A stretch of 64,000 nt of DNA from NCBI GenBank assembly GCA_946811185.2, contig OX328110.1, positions 20,570,456 through 20,634,455 of the forward strand. The letters run 5' to 3'. The DNA comes from Hippopus hippopus (Eukaryota > Mollusca > Bivalvia > Cardiida > Cardiidae). The translations under genes were made by a program, and so were the position numbers. The first letter of the stretch is position 1. Every line of letters begins with the position of its first letter. Positions 32,631 to 47,600 of the stretch are shown piece after piece. The notes under the pieces were generated by a model. The model saw only the letters and a list, made by a program, of their open reading frames with translations, searched no databases and was not told the DNA's origin.

Positions 32631-35600
32631 CTGTAATTAAAAAAAAGTGAGTTATTTCCCTTGCATATTTGGTTATACAGGTCCTATAAGGGCTTTAATT
32701 GGTTTTCTTTTGCACTGCAAAGAAGTTTTCATGTTATTTTATCAAAGTTGTGTGCTATCAAAACATCATTCTGTTCCTTCTATTTGATACTAATATGTTA
32801 TCAGATCATCAGTCTGTAAAAGTTTCTTTTTCAACTATGGAAGAAAGTTGAATTTATGAATATGCCAGAAGGTGTTAAAAAATCCATATACTGAAATCCA
32901 TTTTTTTCTAGCTTGTTTTAAGTCATTGAGAACAGTAATACTGCTATCCAACATTTCCTGCATACCAAGGAAGAAAGCCATTCCAAACAATACTTACTGA
33001 TCTTTGGTTTGAATCAGAAACCTTTTGCTCCCTTGCTAACTGTTGTAATCTACAGGCACCCTTGGGAAAGACAACCCTTTCCAGTGTCACTGAAACAGTG
33101 AAATATTCTCATAGCAAGACAGAATAACATGTAACAAACCTTGTAAGGCCTCTAATTTCTCCATATTGTTCAGGAATAAAGCATGAATCCTCTCTATCTC
33201 CCTATCACTATCTATGGCAACTTTGATCTCTGTAAATGGGATATTTCCCGACACCGGGGTGCAACCCTCACTGGTATCATCTGTCTCTTTACAACTAAAT
33301 ACCAGAAATAAATGAATGAATAAAATTGATACAAAAAACAAACTTAAGACAATTTATCCTTAGAGAAAAAATTCTACAGACAGAAAACATGACATGGATG
33401 TGATTTTCAAAAGTCAATAGTGCCCTTTTGAATTTGGAGAAAGGTCAAGCAATAGTAGCTGTTATAAGTCAAATGCTAACAAGTAAGCCATTTTTCAGAT
33501 ATCTGAACAACATCTTAATTTCAGACCTAATTTAGTCTGCATTCCTAGGTGGCAACTACTCATGCAATCTTATAACACACTCTGGAAATGACAAAAAAAT
33601 AAGAAACGGATGAACTTTTCTAACTGCAAAGCTAAACTTCGCGAATTACCATGAATGGCTGATAGTTTTTCGGTCTTCCTTAATGGGGAAATGGCTGCCT
33701 TGAGGAGAAAATCAATCTTTTAGTGCAAATGAAAATCAACAAGAAGAAGCATACTTTTTTTAAACACAGAAATTTCTCAGGTGAAAAATAAACTAGAGCT
33801 ATCACTAAACGTGATCATACCAGCTCCTTGTCACAAAACAGGTCTTTGTCACAGAATGCCAAATGGTTTAGTACAATAGGAAGAGTTGAACCAAGGGGAG
33901 ATAATTCTGCAACAAATCGCAGCAGGGTCATGGAAATTGCACATACACAACTTTATATATATATAGGAACACTGTGTGTAAATTTGAGTTCAGTACCTGA
34001 TAAACTGTCAGAGTATTTCGCCGGACAAACTTGTGTCTACGGACAGACGGACGGACAGACAGCCATGGCGATTCCAGTATACCCCCCTCCACCTTGTTAT
34101 GGGGGGTATAATAATATTATGTAATATGCAATTTCAGTGGGAACGATCAAGTTGTATATACTTTTAATGATAACTTACCATAGCCAGTGGCCATTCAAAA
34201 AAGCAGCTGGATGGTACAACTGTAGACGATTTTTGTTTGCTGCTATAACTTTGTTCAACACATCCAACCTAAAAAGAAGCATTAGTAATTTTTTTATTTA
34301 TACATTGTACATAAAGAGTGATCCAAGGGGGGCATATTAATTTCTTTGATGCCATGTTTATCCCTTTATCATACACACCTGTATATTAACAACCCTGTAA
34401 TTGAAGGCTTTTTAAAACCATTGTGGGAAAAGGTAACCAGCATTTTCTCCTTTTTCCACAATGTTTTCTACCCTATCAAAGAAAAATTGCAATATTTGAG
34501 CCAGACTGAAATTGTCGTCTGCAAATGCTCCCAATTTGGACAGGGCTAAAACTTTGTAGTCTGGTAAAGGGTTAAATCCCTTTTCACAGAACATGTCTCA
34601 TATACACTGAAGAACTTGTTTCACAATTAATTCAAACTAAATAGGTTTAAACATATGTAACCATGTTTCAAACCCAAAGGACATGGTTAACAGGGCACAC
34701 TAAGATTTCTTTGCAATAAATAATTTTTCTGTTTTAAAGCACTGATAAATACTTCAAAGTTTATATTTCTCTGTAAGTAGAAAGAAACTCGAACCATAAC
34801 GTTCAGTGAAAAGGTGCAATATTGGCGTTCAGACAGCATGATGCCATCTCTCACTCCATCCATTTTCATGTTATCAGTTTTGATGTCATCATGGGTATTT
34901 GAATACAATCTAACACAAAACATGCTATTGATCATGTGACATTCCCAGAAGTCTTTGTAAAATACTGGCACAAAATACTGTAAAACTGGAAATGTTCGCG
35001 TCTTGGAAACCTTCGTGATTTTGGCATGATGGTAAAAAGTCGCTGAGATATCCGCGTAAATTTAGGCTTGATTAAGGTATCTTTTACCTAGACACTGGGT
35101 CATTTTTGGAGCGCTTGACTGGCACCCTTGTCAACATCAATGAGTGCCCTTTTTCATCAAATTCAATCAGAATACCAGTCTAGCAGGGATTAATACTGCC
35201 AATTACAAAAGTTTCATCGTAGAAAATGTTGAGATTTATTGAATTGAATAATAAGTTAGTTTTACAGTAAACAGAGTAGAAATTTGAGAATTCTGTCTTA
35301 AGCTCATGCAGAGATTAAAACACATGTAATGTCAGTATTTGGTGATTCGCAAAATTTTAGACCTGCAGTAACATCCACTTTTACAGTGACATACAGCTAC
35401 ATAGCCCATTAAGGAACTAACATTGAATTTATTTTATACTTTTCTTTCTTATTTATTAGCAATTTACTAGCTTACTAAATCAGTGATAAAACATTCTGAA
35501 AGTTCTGCTTGATTATAAAAATATAAATTGTCCCCTTTTAAGTATTAGTTCCCTTTAAACTATAAGCGAAAAATAAACGCTTTAAAACTAGTTTCTCAAT

Positions 35601-38600
35601 TTGATGTAGAATAAATAGATTTAAAATTGACTATGTTTGAATTATAAAAGAAGCGCCTCAAGTTAATTCCCTGATTCACCTTACATTCCTCAGTAACAGG
35701 AGAAATATTAACCCAAAAGCTGCAAGGCATGACTGCATACCCTTTGCAGCAGTGTATATCAAGATCAGACTGCATAGAAGGTGCAGTCTGATTTTGGATT
35801 TTTATTGTTTTTATATGGTGCGATTTTTCAGCTGAAAATTTTCAAATCACAACAATTGACTGAAAATATTTGTTTAATATGTTTTAATAGCAGGTAATGG
35901 TTTATAACAAAATTTATCATATGTATCAATTACCATCCTTTTTCCTCTATACAGTTACTAGACTGAACATACAAGGCTCTTTCTGGCTGTATAATCTGAA
36001 ACATCTGAAAAATATTGTAGCATTTTGTAATTAATCAAATAGTAAAGAAAAAAAAAATGCAGATCATATTCATAGACTTTATTTGATATCCTATTTTAAC
36101 ATCTGACAGCTTTTTTTAGCAATTAACCCTTTACCACACAATGACGCCTATTAATTCCCCTGAAGAAAAGGCCTTTTGAAAACATTGTGGGAAAAGGAGA
36201 AAATGCTGGTAACCAGCATTTTCTCCTTTTCCCACAAAGTTTTCTACCCTATCAAAGAAAAGTTGCGTCATTTGAGCCACTATGAAATTGTCGTCCACAA
36301 ATGCTTTCAATTTGGATAGGTCTTAAATTTTGCCGTGTGGTAAAGGGTTAAGAGGTATGCACATAACTCTAAAATTCTACATAACATACCACATCAAGCA
36401 TATTCATGCAGTCCAACTTCAAAGCTATACAGATCAAATTGCATGATCATGCTAGTCAGGATTATCCGATTTATCAATAACTGTGCATGAGACAGATGCC
36501 AGCATTAATAGGCTCAGAGACATAACTGTCAAAGGGGCATTTACAAATCAAGCCAAGAACCATGACTATGTATTAAGTTAAATCAACCACTTCTCAAAAA
36601 CTTGCTGTACTGAAAAATGATGAAAATGCCAATCTTTTATTAAGGGAAATGATTAAGCAAAATCATTTGCTTTTGGTCAATTGTCTGCAAGTCAAGGGAC
36701 CATTCTACCTCAGGATCTAGTCAATTGATTGACAAAATGGATTTTATGGAACAATTATGAATTGATGACTGGTATAATAACTCATGGAGATGCATTAAAA
36801 ACTCCTTTGCCAGAGCATGGCTCATTTGTTTCCATACCAAACAGAAGTAATTCTGGTCGGAACAACTATGAACCATCATACATGATTTGGGTCTATTTGT
36901 AATGTACAAAAAGTTTATTTCATACATCAGCAGGATCGACATTAATAGTACCTGAACAACTTGTTAGATAATGCAGCTAACCCTTGACAAGCATAATCGA
37001 AAACTCTTACATATTTCATTTTAAAAGATTGCTCAAGTAGGCTCTCCACAGCAAGTATATCCTCTATAGGAATAACACACAAGGGTTGTCCCCCTTTAAA
37101 CTTTGAGTATGACAATGATTCATTGGTAAGTGTAAAATAGCGTTGTTTAAAATTCTTCCTGCCAAACTTTCTTCGTCCCTGAGCTCTCTTTATCAGCATT
37201 CTGTGAATAAAAAATTTACCATCAGTAACAAAGTAAGAAAAAGAAAACAGATCTATCAATCAATTGAAGTGAATTTCAGTAATATCCAGTATATAGAATT
37301 CTAGAATTGCAGTTGAATGAATACAGCCCATCAGTCACCTTGTCAATGGATCAGGGCAGAAGTTGAAAGGGTCGTAACTCTTGTTGTTGACCATTCGTAA
37401 TAAAAATTGAAGTACACAAGCTCTTGCTATAGGAAGGCTTAAAACTGTGGCTTAATTGGTTGAAAACTGCATAGGTGGCAAAGAGGACATAAATTTGGAT
37501 CTACAGGTGGACAAGAAGACAGACAGATTGATTGATTGATTGTATAGTGTTTAACACCGTTTTCAACATTATTTCAGTTATATCGCGGCGGCCAGTGCAC
37601 CTATCCATGCTTTCCTGGAGTTTCTGTCACCAGTACTCCGCACTATATTCATTCCAAGCCACTGGCTGCTTTTCCACATAACCATCGTCGAAACAACGAT
37701 CAGCGGTGAGAGAGGAATGAATCCTGTCGCAATGACTATCATCAATCCTCGGAAAGAAATTGGCCAAGCCAGAAGACAGACAGACTGATGGACATACAGA
37801 TGGACAACCAGATGCGAGTATACATGTACATGTACCTCCCTTACTTTGTGTATTTATATGGGGGGGGTGGTACACAAAAAACTATTCTTCATAGTCATAA
37901 CACAAGGTTGCTAGGGTAAAGGTTGTAAAAAGTAGAACACTTGAACTATCTAATTATCTATTGTACATCCAAGTAAATAAAGGACACTGGGAAAGCCTCT
38001 CAAACTCAAGGTTCTAGGTTCAAATAAGGCAGATAAGCATGGTCATTTGTACAAAATAAGTCAAACTCTAGTGAAAGAACTGGTAAGGTTTTCAAAACAA
38101 AATTATCAACGATGATTGATATATGAGCCAATTTAATGCATCTGTGAAACGTAGCCACCTAGGCCAGCCTGCACAGCTCACACAGGCTGATCTCGAATAA
38201 AACTTTTTGCTATTGATCACGACAATTCTACATCAGGATTAAGTAGGGTGTTAAACGATGAATTTTATGGATCCATTATTAAGTAATGACTTGACTGGTA
38301 TATTACACCACATAGATGCATTTAGCCCCCTTTTGCCAGAGCATGGCTCATATGCATTAATAACTCCTCAAAATGGCTGCAAGAAAAAAAGGTCGAAACA
38401 TTTTATTAGAGTGTGAAGCCCTTGCTAATTCAAATTCAACTTTTTATGCCATTGCACAAGCCTTAACTTGGAAACTTTGTGGGAATAGGAGTAATTGTTG
38501 ATTATGTGTACATGTAATTGTTCCTCCTGTACTGTTTTCCTTTTTGTTGTGAAACAATATTTTTCCTCTCTTCCATTTGCTGAGAAACATAGAATGGTAC

Positions 38601-41600
38601 TAGACTTTTTCTTTCACAAATTGAGATAATGGAATGCTTACCCTTCTTTTAAAACTATAGGCACTTCTTGTACATTGTGGTGAGTGGAATGTGCTTTGGT
38701 AGAGGAGGAGATGATGTCTAAATACTGTTAACAGAAGCAAAAAAAGATAAAATCAATCATACAGGTAGGTCTTTCAAACCACTTTATTATACAAATATCC
38801 ATGTTTGCACCATACCCTACATGACTTTAAACATTTCATTTTGGGGACGGGGTAGGTGAAGATCAGGGCCCTTGCTTATAAAACTTGAGTTTATACTCTA
38901 AGTTCATACTACTGAGTTTGTGCACAAACTTTCAATCTCATGAATGCTTCTGCAAGTACAATAATGAGAAATATTTTCATTATATTTTTATCAGTGAATT
39001 ATTGGGATTTCACAGCGAATAACACACCTAGTGATGATAAATATGGTATCATCACTACTGATGATAAAATTTTAGAATGTTTGTCGGAACTACTTTTTTC
39101 ACAGATTGTTCCTTATTTTACCATTCTTGATAATTATTAGACTAAAAAAGGATGAATTAGAAATATAATAAACAGGATAATCAACTGGTTGTGTGTGATA
39201 TTAAAAATCCATCACTCGAATGTGGTTTGATGTTATTAAACAAGAGGGCCATGATGGCCCTGTATCGCTCCACTGGCTATTAAGTAAAAACACTACAAGC
39301 CAAACATTACAATATTCAGCAAATTGATTTCAAACACAAGGACATGCAAACACTTTTCTATCTAATCCTACGAGAAAGTTGTGATCCATGGGCAAAGCCA
39401 ATTTTGATTGCAAAGCTATAATTATTTGAATCCTGGTGGAGGTCCACAATATAAAGCTCCATACTAAATAATTCAGTTCTTGAATGTTATAAACAAGAAG
39501 ATTTTCAAATTTTTCTCAATGAAAAGCCCTGTAAAACATGAAACCCATGAGAGGAGAAGATTTTTAAAGAATTCCTTCATTTCTGTATAGTGCAAGAAGC
39601 CCCCATTCACCAGAGCCACGTTTTTTGACAGATCAAAATTTTATGAACAGTTTTTGAAAAGGGTCACCCAAGGAACAATCCTGTGAAATTATTTCGAAAT
39701 CTGACCAGCGGTTTCAGAGAAGAAGAATTTTGAAGAATTCCTTCATTTCTATATGGTGCAAGAAGCCCCCATTCACCAGAGCCACATTTTTTGACGGATC
39801 AAAATTTTACGAACAAATTTTAAAAAGGGTCACCCAAAGAGCATATCTGTGAAATTATTTCAAAATCTGACCCGTGGTTTCAGAGGAGAAGATTTTTAAA
39901 GAATTCCCTAAAAAATTCCATTTGGTTGCAATGGCAACCAGAGTTTTTGATGGAATCAAATTCTGTGAACAGTTTTTAAAGAGGACCTTCCAAGGAACAT
40001 TCCAGCCAAGTTTGGTCCAAATCCGCCCAGTGGTTTAGGAGGAGTTGATGTTTAAAGAATTGTTGACGACACACGACGCACGACGGACACCAGGTGATCC
40101 TAAAAGCTCCCCTTGAGCACGTTGTGCTCAAGTGAGCTAAAAAGTTAACATACGGATGGACGCACAACGGACAACGGGCCATAACATAAGCCTGCTGGCC
40201 TTCGGCCAGTGGAGCTAAAAAACTTGTCTAGCACCAATCATGTATCACTGCAGCTTGATAATCAAGGGAGGTAAATAGTAACGAACTTTATCTTTCATAA
40301 AAAGAGTTATTTCCCTTGATTAATGTTTAAATTGAAGTGACAATATTTTGAAGCCCATGTTAAACTTGCGATCCCTGGAATGAAGGCAATTTTGACCCCA
40401 GACCTACAATATGAAACTAGAATGTGTGGTTATAAACAAAAAGATTTTTTAATCTTGCCCAACAAAAAGTCATGTAAAACAAGTTTGCTGAATAAAAGGC
40501 CCTGTAAAATATGTGATCCATGACACAGGTTTATCAAGTTTTCACTATAAAAGCCAATGTAAAACTTGTGACCCCTGGTGTGGAGTCAAACTTGACCCCC
40601 AAAGTTAAAATTTGGGCCCTCTTGGTAAAGGCCCATTATATAAAGTTACATGCAAAATTTAGTAGCCCTAGGCCTAAATATGGCTATGTACAAGTAGATT
40701 ATTAAAGTTTCCTTATATAAGACCATGTAGAACTTGTGACCCCCTGGGGTGGGGCTACATTTGACTCCCTGGGCTATAATTTGGGCACCCTTGATAGAGA
40801 CCCCCTAGATAAAGCTAAATGCAAAATTTGATAGCCCTAGCCCTTATAGCTAGATGCGAAAGATTTTCCTATATAAGCCCGCCCATGTAAAACATGTTAC
40901 CCCCCGGGGCGAAGTCAAATTTGACCCTCGGCTATAATTTGGACACCCTTGGTACAGGTCCACTAGATAAAGCTACATGCCAAATTTGGTCGCCCTAGGC
41001 CCCATGGCTAGGTAGAAGAGGAATTTTAAAGTTCTCCCTAAATAAGCCCATGTAAAACTTGTGACCCCCGGGGCGGGGCCAATTTTGACCCCAGGGCTAT
41101 AAATTGAAGAAACTTGGTAGAGGTCCACTAGATAAAGCTACATGCCAAATTTGGTAGCCCTTGGCCTTACGGTTTCAGACAAGAAGATTTTCAAAGATTT
41201 TCAAAATTTTTCAGTTTTGTTGCCATGGCAACCAGAGTTTTTGAAGGAATTAAATTCTTTCAAGAAATTCTGAAGAGGACCATGGCAGGATCATTTCTGT
41301 GAAGTTTCATCAAAATTGGATGGGTAGTTTCAGAGAAGAAGACGTTTTAAAAAAAAGTTAACGCACGGACGGACGGACGGACGGACGGACGACGGACAAC
41401 AGGCCATGACATAAGCCCGCTGGCCTTTGGCCAGTGGAGCTAAAAACTTGTCCTTCGGACTCGTTTTTTCAACCACATCACATGCCATTCTAGTGACAGG
41501 TTTTTATAATCACACACAACCGGCAGATTATCCTCTATTTATTTACCTTTTACCACACAGCAAAATTTTACACTTATCTATATTTAGAGACTTCACAGAG

Positions 41601-44600
41601 GACTAGTCAAATGTTTTTCAAATTATATTCTTTGTTCTTGAATAGGTAGAAAACATTGTGGGAACAGGAGAAAATGCTGGTATTTTCTCCTGTTCCTACA
41701 ATGTTTGCAAAAGCCTTCTTTTCTGGGTCATTAAAAGTCCGAACTGTGTGGTAAAGGGTCAATAAGAAGAATATGACAGAAGCTCAAAATTCTAAAACAA
41801 TGCACTGTGAGATGTACCACATTAATTCTGTACAATTTTGAAATTTCCTGCTCAGCTGAGTTGAGCACAAAAAAAGTTTTATAAGCACCCAATAAGCTGC
41901 ACATAACATTCAGTCTTAGTTTGGATTGACTCTTTTAGCACCTTTGTAGAATATTCTGTCCAAAATATCTCTGAAATTGTAGTATTTAGGGCAGATTTGG
42001 CCCTACTAAATAGGTCCATTATATCATACCTTGCAGACTGTTCGAAAATCCACATTAAAGAACAGACTGGATTTAATACCTTCTTTTTTGTTCAGGAAAG
42101 CTTAAACAAGTCACCAAAATTACTCTTACCATTTTAATGTTCCCTGTATGTGTAGAATCAGCTATCTGTTTAAACAGTGGGATCATGTACTCTTCTTTCA
42201 AGCCAAATGACCACTACAACAACAATAAAAAAGATCATTAGGTACGAGAACACAGTTCTATCACATCTCACACATGTACAAAAACTAGAAATTTATACTT
42301 TTTACTTGAAAATACTACATTCTTTAAATCTTTACCAAACATCCAAATTTTGGACTTTTCTGATTTGAAAGAATTGAAAGCAGACTACATTTGAGTGGCT
42401 TTAAGTCTCTGATTACACAGTAAACATTGCAGGAAATGGAGAAAAAATGATGGTAACATTCACACTAGCATTTTCTCCTTTTCCCACATTGTTTTCATAA
42501 GCCTTCTCCCTAATGGTTGTTAAAATTTGGGATTATTTGTTTACCAAACAACCCAGCCTTTGAAAAATCCTAATTAATAGGGCTTTTGAAAACATAGTGG
42601 GCACAGGAAAAAATGCTGGTGACCTTTTCTAACAGAGTTTTCTACCCTTTTAACTCTCTACCAAACGATCCCGACTTTCAACGACCCTGAGAAAGAAGCC
42701 TTTTGAAAACATTGTGGGAAAAGGAGAAAATGCTGGTAACCAGCATTTTCTCCTCCCACTATTTTTTCTACCCTTTACAAAAAAAAAAATTGATTTTTCA
42801 AGTCACAATTATTTTGTCATCTGCAAATGTTTTTAATTTGGACAAGTCTAAAATTCTGTCGTTTGGTAATGAGTTAAAGACAAACTACATTATTTGAGCC
42901 ACGCTCATTTTCTCGTCTGCAAATGCTTTCAATTTGGTTACCAGCATTTTCTCTTTTTCCCACCATGTTTTCAAAACCCCTATTTTTCAGGATTGTCAAA
43001 ACTAAAGACTGTTGGTAAAGACTTTAACTAGATAACTGTACAAGTACTCACTGATTTTGAGCTAGCCAAGTTCCCCAATCCCTGTATGGCCTTAGAAATG
43101 AGAGTCAAGGTTCTGTGTAAAGTTTGGTCCTGAAAATTAAAATCACTTGAAATACTTGGTGATCTCTTGAACAAAAGGACCATGATGGTCCTATATCAAA
43201 GTGTTTCCTCCTTTTACCACCATGTTTTCTTCTCTTTAATACTTTACCAAATAATCCCAAATTTCAACAACACCCGCAAAATTCAAAAGTCAGTTTTGAT
43301 GTAACATCTCAGTGCAATCCAGAAAGAGGTACCCATTTCCATAGTGTTATACCAGTACTTTTTAGAGTCAGAATCAGTCTCGAATGCTTTGAATCCTCCA
43401 AGTATGCTTTATTTGTAAGCTAGGTAGTACTCAGCTATTTGTTGAAATTTTGTGTTAGTAAAGGATCTTATGAGTTTCTCTAATGAGGGGTAGTGCTCTT
43501 GCATTAATTCAAAAGTGCACCTATTAATAGAGGAGCACCATCAGTAACTGGGAGTGACCACAGGCTTTTCTATGCTTATTCCTGTAGCAAAACAGTCCCT
43601 GCTTGAAGTAGAAACAGGTGAAACTTTGCTCAGATATAAAACAATATTGGCTGCGCTTCTGATAATGATTGAATTCACTATTGGCATGCTAAGCAAGCAA
43701 GTCCTTGGCTGTACGGCACCTGTTTCATGTTTTTTTTTTTGCTTTACATGTAGCTGTTGCTGGCAGTTGGCAGTTGGCTGTTTAATGCAATAGCATTTGC
43801 TCTGTATAGCGAAATTCAGACGATCCTTTACTTACACAAAATCTCAACAAACAGCTAAGTACTACCTAGTTCACAAATAAAGCAACACAATACCCTGAGG
43901 ATACAAAAAACATGAATCTGATACCAACTTAAAAACAGCACTAGTAAAAAACTAAAATGGGTCTACTGACTCTTTTTGGTAGGAATCTACATTTCAGAGG
44001 AACCCGGAAATGGCACTCAGCCAATTTCTCTTGTAAAATCAAATTATTGAGACAGGAATGTCATAGCTATTCAGCTTGCAAAGTATATCAGCAAACCTTT
44101 TGCCTAGGTCTAGATTCAAACCAACAACACTTTGGTTAAAACTTCCATGAGCTGACTGAAATGCTAGTGCTCATAACAGAGCTTTACCAAATAAAAAAGA
44201 CCTACTACAGCCCACTAACCCAAGTATACTTCAGCCCACTAACCTGAGTATCTGACATGAGATCAAAGTATCTTGGTCCCAGTATAGCTGGAGCAAAAAA
44301 TCTCAAAAATATAAATCCACTGATCACTTGGTACTTCACTTCATTGTTATCTGGATAATAAATAAATTAGAAAGCAAAGTACTTACAAACTCAACTTTAG
44401 TATAGAAAGTCTGTCAGTGGTCAGGAAAATATGAGACTTAAGTTTTTTCGTGGAACTGGGCCCTTGGCCTGAATTCATGAAAAAAACTTTGAGTCTCTTT
44501 TTTCGGTCAAACCTGCTAGCGGATTCATTTTCCGACTTAAGTTTAGTTTGATACTTGAGATGCATTTAACTGAGATTAACAAGACCTATTCAAATCCTGA

Positions 44601-47600
44601 GGTGACATAAGGTTTCAGACTTAACTCTGCAAAATAATGAACTCAAGTCTGCGAACTGAGTGAGGTCTGTTTATTTTGCCGTCAGAAGACAACAAATTTT
44701 ACCAGCACCATGTCATGATAGTGATAAAGTTTTTTGTGATTTATAATGCTGATAAATTGATTATAGGCTCTGATGTGAGTACAACCATGTACACTTAATG
44801 TACAATATAAAAAGAAACATTTTGATGATAATCCCATGTAGAAAGTATGAGTATGTGAGCACATTTAACATTAATACATGTATATCTGTAAAAAAAAGAC
44901 GAAGAGTATAAGTTTAACTGTTACCACAAAATCCCTAGTATTAACAGGCCTGAGGAAGACGCCTTTTGAAAACATTGTGAGAAAAGGAGAAATGCTGGTA
45001 ACCAGTATTTTCTACTTTCCCACAATGTTTATGTATTCTTTCATAGGAAAATTTCATCATTTGAGCCACATTTGAATTGTTTGCAAATGCTTTCATTTTG
45101 GACAAGTCTACATATTTGTTGTGTTGTAAATAGTTTAAGTAAATTAGAGTAGAAACAACTGCATTGGCTACTGCTTTTTTCCAGATTCAACCACATCTCA
45201 TTCAATCAAATGGCCATTTACATGGGAGGGGGGGGGGGGATTATCACTGCTTGAATTATCTTATATTTAGCTGAATCTAACCCTCGCAGGTTGTAATATA
45301 AATACCTTTTCATGATTCATCTACATTAGTATAACAAATAAAGTTTGGTGTATCTCTAAAGAGCAAAACCAACTGTTACTTTTTTTTTTTTGAATTATGA
45401 AAATCACAATAAATTCATATATAAATGAGCATATCTGTTATTCTTTTTATATCAGTTGCAGGAGAAGAAACTGCCACAGATTTATCCTATTTATTGTTAA
45501 TCATATATTATGCCCTGTGTTATATTTATAATCAAAAATCTACATAAAACGTAACTTACCAGGGAAATTTGTTAATGCCGCCTGTTTCAATGTGAAGAAC
45601 ACTTGAGACATGGCAGTTGGACACAGCAGTCCTGACGAGGTAATGGCGTTAAACACAACTTCAATATAGTTCCTCAAGTGTTCCATATTTGTCTCCAGAT
45701 TTTCACCATCTTTGAGACGAGTCGGATCTATCTCACATGTAATATGATCTGTACAGATCTGAAAAGGCAAACCTTGAAGTTTTGTGGTTTTATCTTTTTC
45801 TGTTTCTATCAGACCTTCCCCATATTTGTACCCTCCTTTTCTTTCTTTGTGGGGCAGGATATTATAGTTTCTCTACAAAGTCATTTTTCGAAAATATTTT
45901 AATTCAGTATATAAGTAGATGTGTCTATCAATATTCAGACTCAAGTCTTACCAAATGATTTTGTTTTTTACTATCTTGAGAAGAAGACTTTATGAAACTT
46001 TGTGTGAAGAGAAGAAAATCCTGCAAACAATATTTCCTTCTTTCCAACAATGTTTTCAATTGTTTTAAAGATATATCATTTCATTTCTGCCATGTTTACT
46101 TTATCATCTGCATATAATTTCAAAATGAACAATTCTAACACTTTGTTCTCTGGTTCAGAATTAAAATGATTTTACCCTTTGAGCCCTATGCACAATTCAT
46201 GTCAACATTGCACAACAAGATCAGATTGCAAGGAACATGCAGTCTAATCTTTGATCTATACTGTCTACTTTGTAAAATATTCTTGCAAGAACAACCATGC
46301 AGTTGTATTATTTTTGTTTTTCTTTTAATGGAAAAATATAGGTTCCATTTAATCAGTGCTCTGAATAATAAAAAATCTACAATGCCATAAAACAAAAGCA
46401 ACATGCTGGTGCCATCGCTCTGCTCGTTAAAAAAAACGGGGGGGGGGGGGGGGGGGCATAACTGTGTCAAAAATGCTTTGATGGTAACCTGCCCTTTTTC
46501 AGTAATGACAAAGATGTTACAAAATGTCACAGTTTTCCATGAAGGCACAGACGACAACAATACCTTGATGTTTTCTTCCAAAACATGCCAAGTTAATAAA
46601 CAGTTTGAATTTGCGAATCTAAGAGACAAAAGACAGTATACATTAATCTTATTCCCAGCATCTTACTTGATCAATAACAGGCTTCAGTGTGTGATGTAAA
46701 TAAGGCAATCCCACAATCTTCATTAACTCATCCACCATCTTGGTTAACAATGTGTTACCTCGGAACAGAGTGTTTGGATCCCTGCAAAACATACAAAGAA
46801 AGTTGACGCTTTATACATACATTCTATTTCTCACATTATGTATGTGTATTATGAAAATCTACAGAAGTTGTATATGTGGTCTGACAGTGTAAGGACATTC
46901 AGCTGCTATGTTGATCTAAATAATGCTTTACCAAAACTGCACACTTGTCCAAAATGAAAGCATTTGCAGATGACAAGTTCAGCATGGCTTAAATAATGAC
47001 CCATCAAAAGTGGGGGAAAAGGAGAAAATGCTTGGAAGTTTTCCTTTTTCAAATGCTTTTTAAAAGCCTTTTTTCCACCATGGTCATTAAAACATGATAT
47101 TGTTTGGCTAAGATTTAAGCCAAAGACTACTGAAGTTATGAAATCTCACCTTTTCAAATAAAAAGCACAAATGTGTATACTGGAAAAAAAATTGTATTCC
47201 ACAATAAAAGCTAACACGCTGTTTTTTGTATCTCATCAAGGGCTAATGCTTCTACAAGTGGGACTGGAAAGAACGTTGTATTCTGCAAGAAAAGCTAACA
47301 CTTACGCTGTTTTTTGTATCTCATCAAGGGCTAATGCTTCTACAAGTGGGACTATTTTACCATGCTGTAAGAACACCCTAATCAGAGGTTGTGCAGCATC
47401 TTGTAGACTTTCTACAACTTGCCCAAGAATACACACACTACTTGAGCTGAGTGGCTGGATTGAAAAAAAAAAAAACCAACATGCATACAAAAAATATACG
47501 AGATAAATCAGGAAGGTGTACTAAAAGTTTAAACAAAAACTAAAAAAGTTCCAAATTAATATTCCCTAGTTAAGGTACTCCTAACTTTGCCCATTGAATC

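Noticed and set aside
39238..41450. Possible decayed retrotransposon with reverse transcriptase
   Set aside because: No frame longer than ~65 codons, and no reverse transcriptase, endonuclease or integrase motif in any frame I read.
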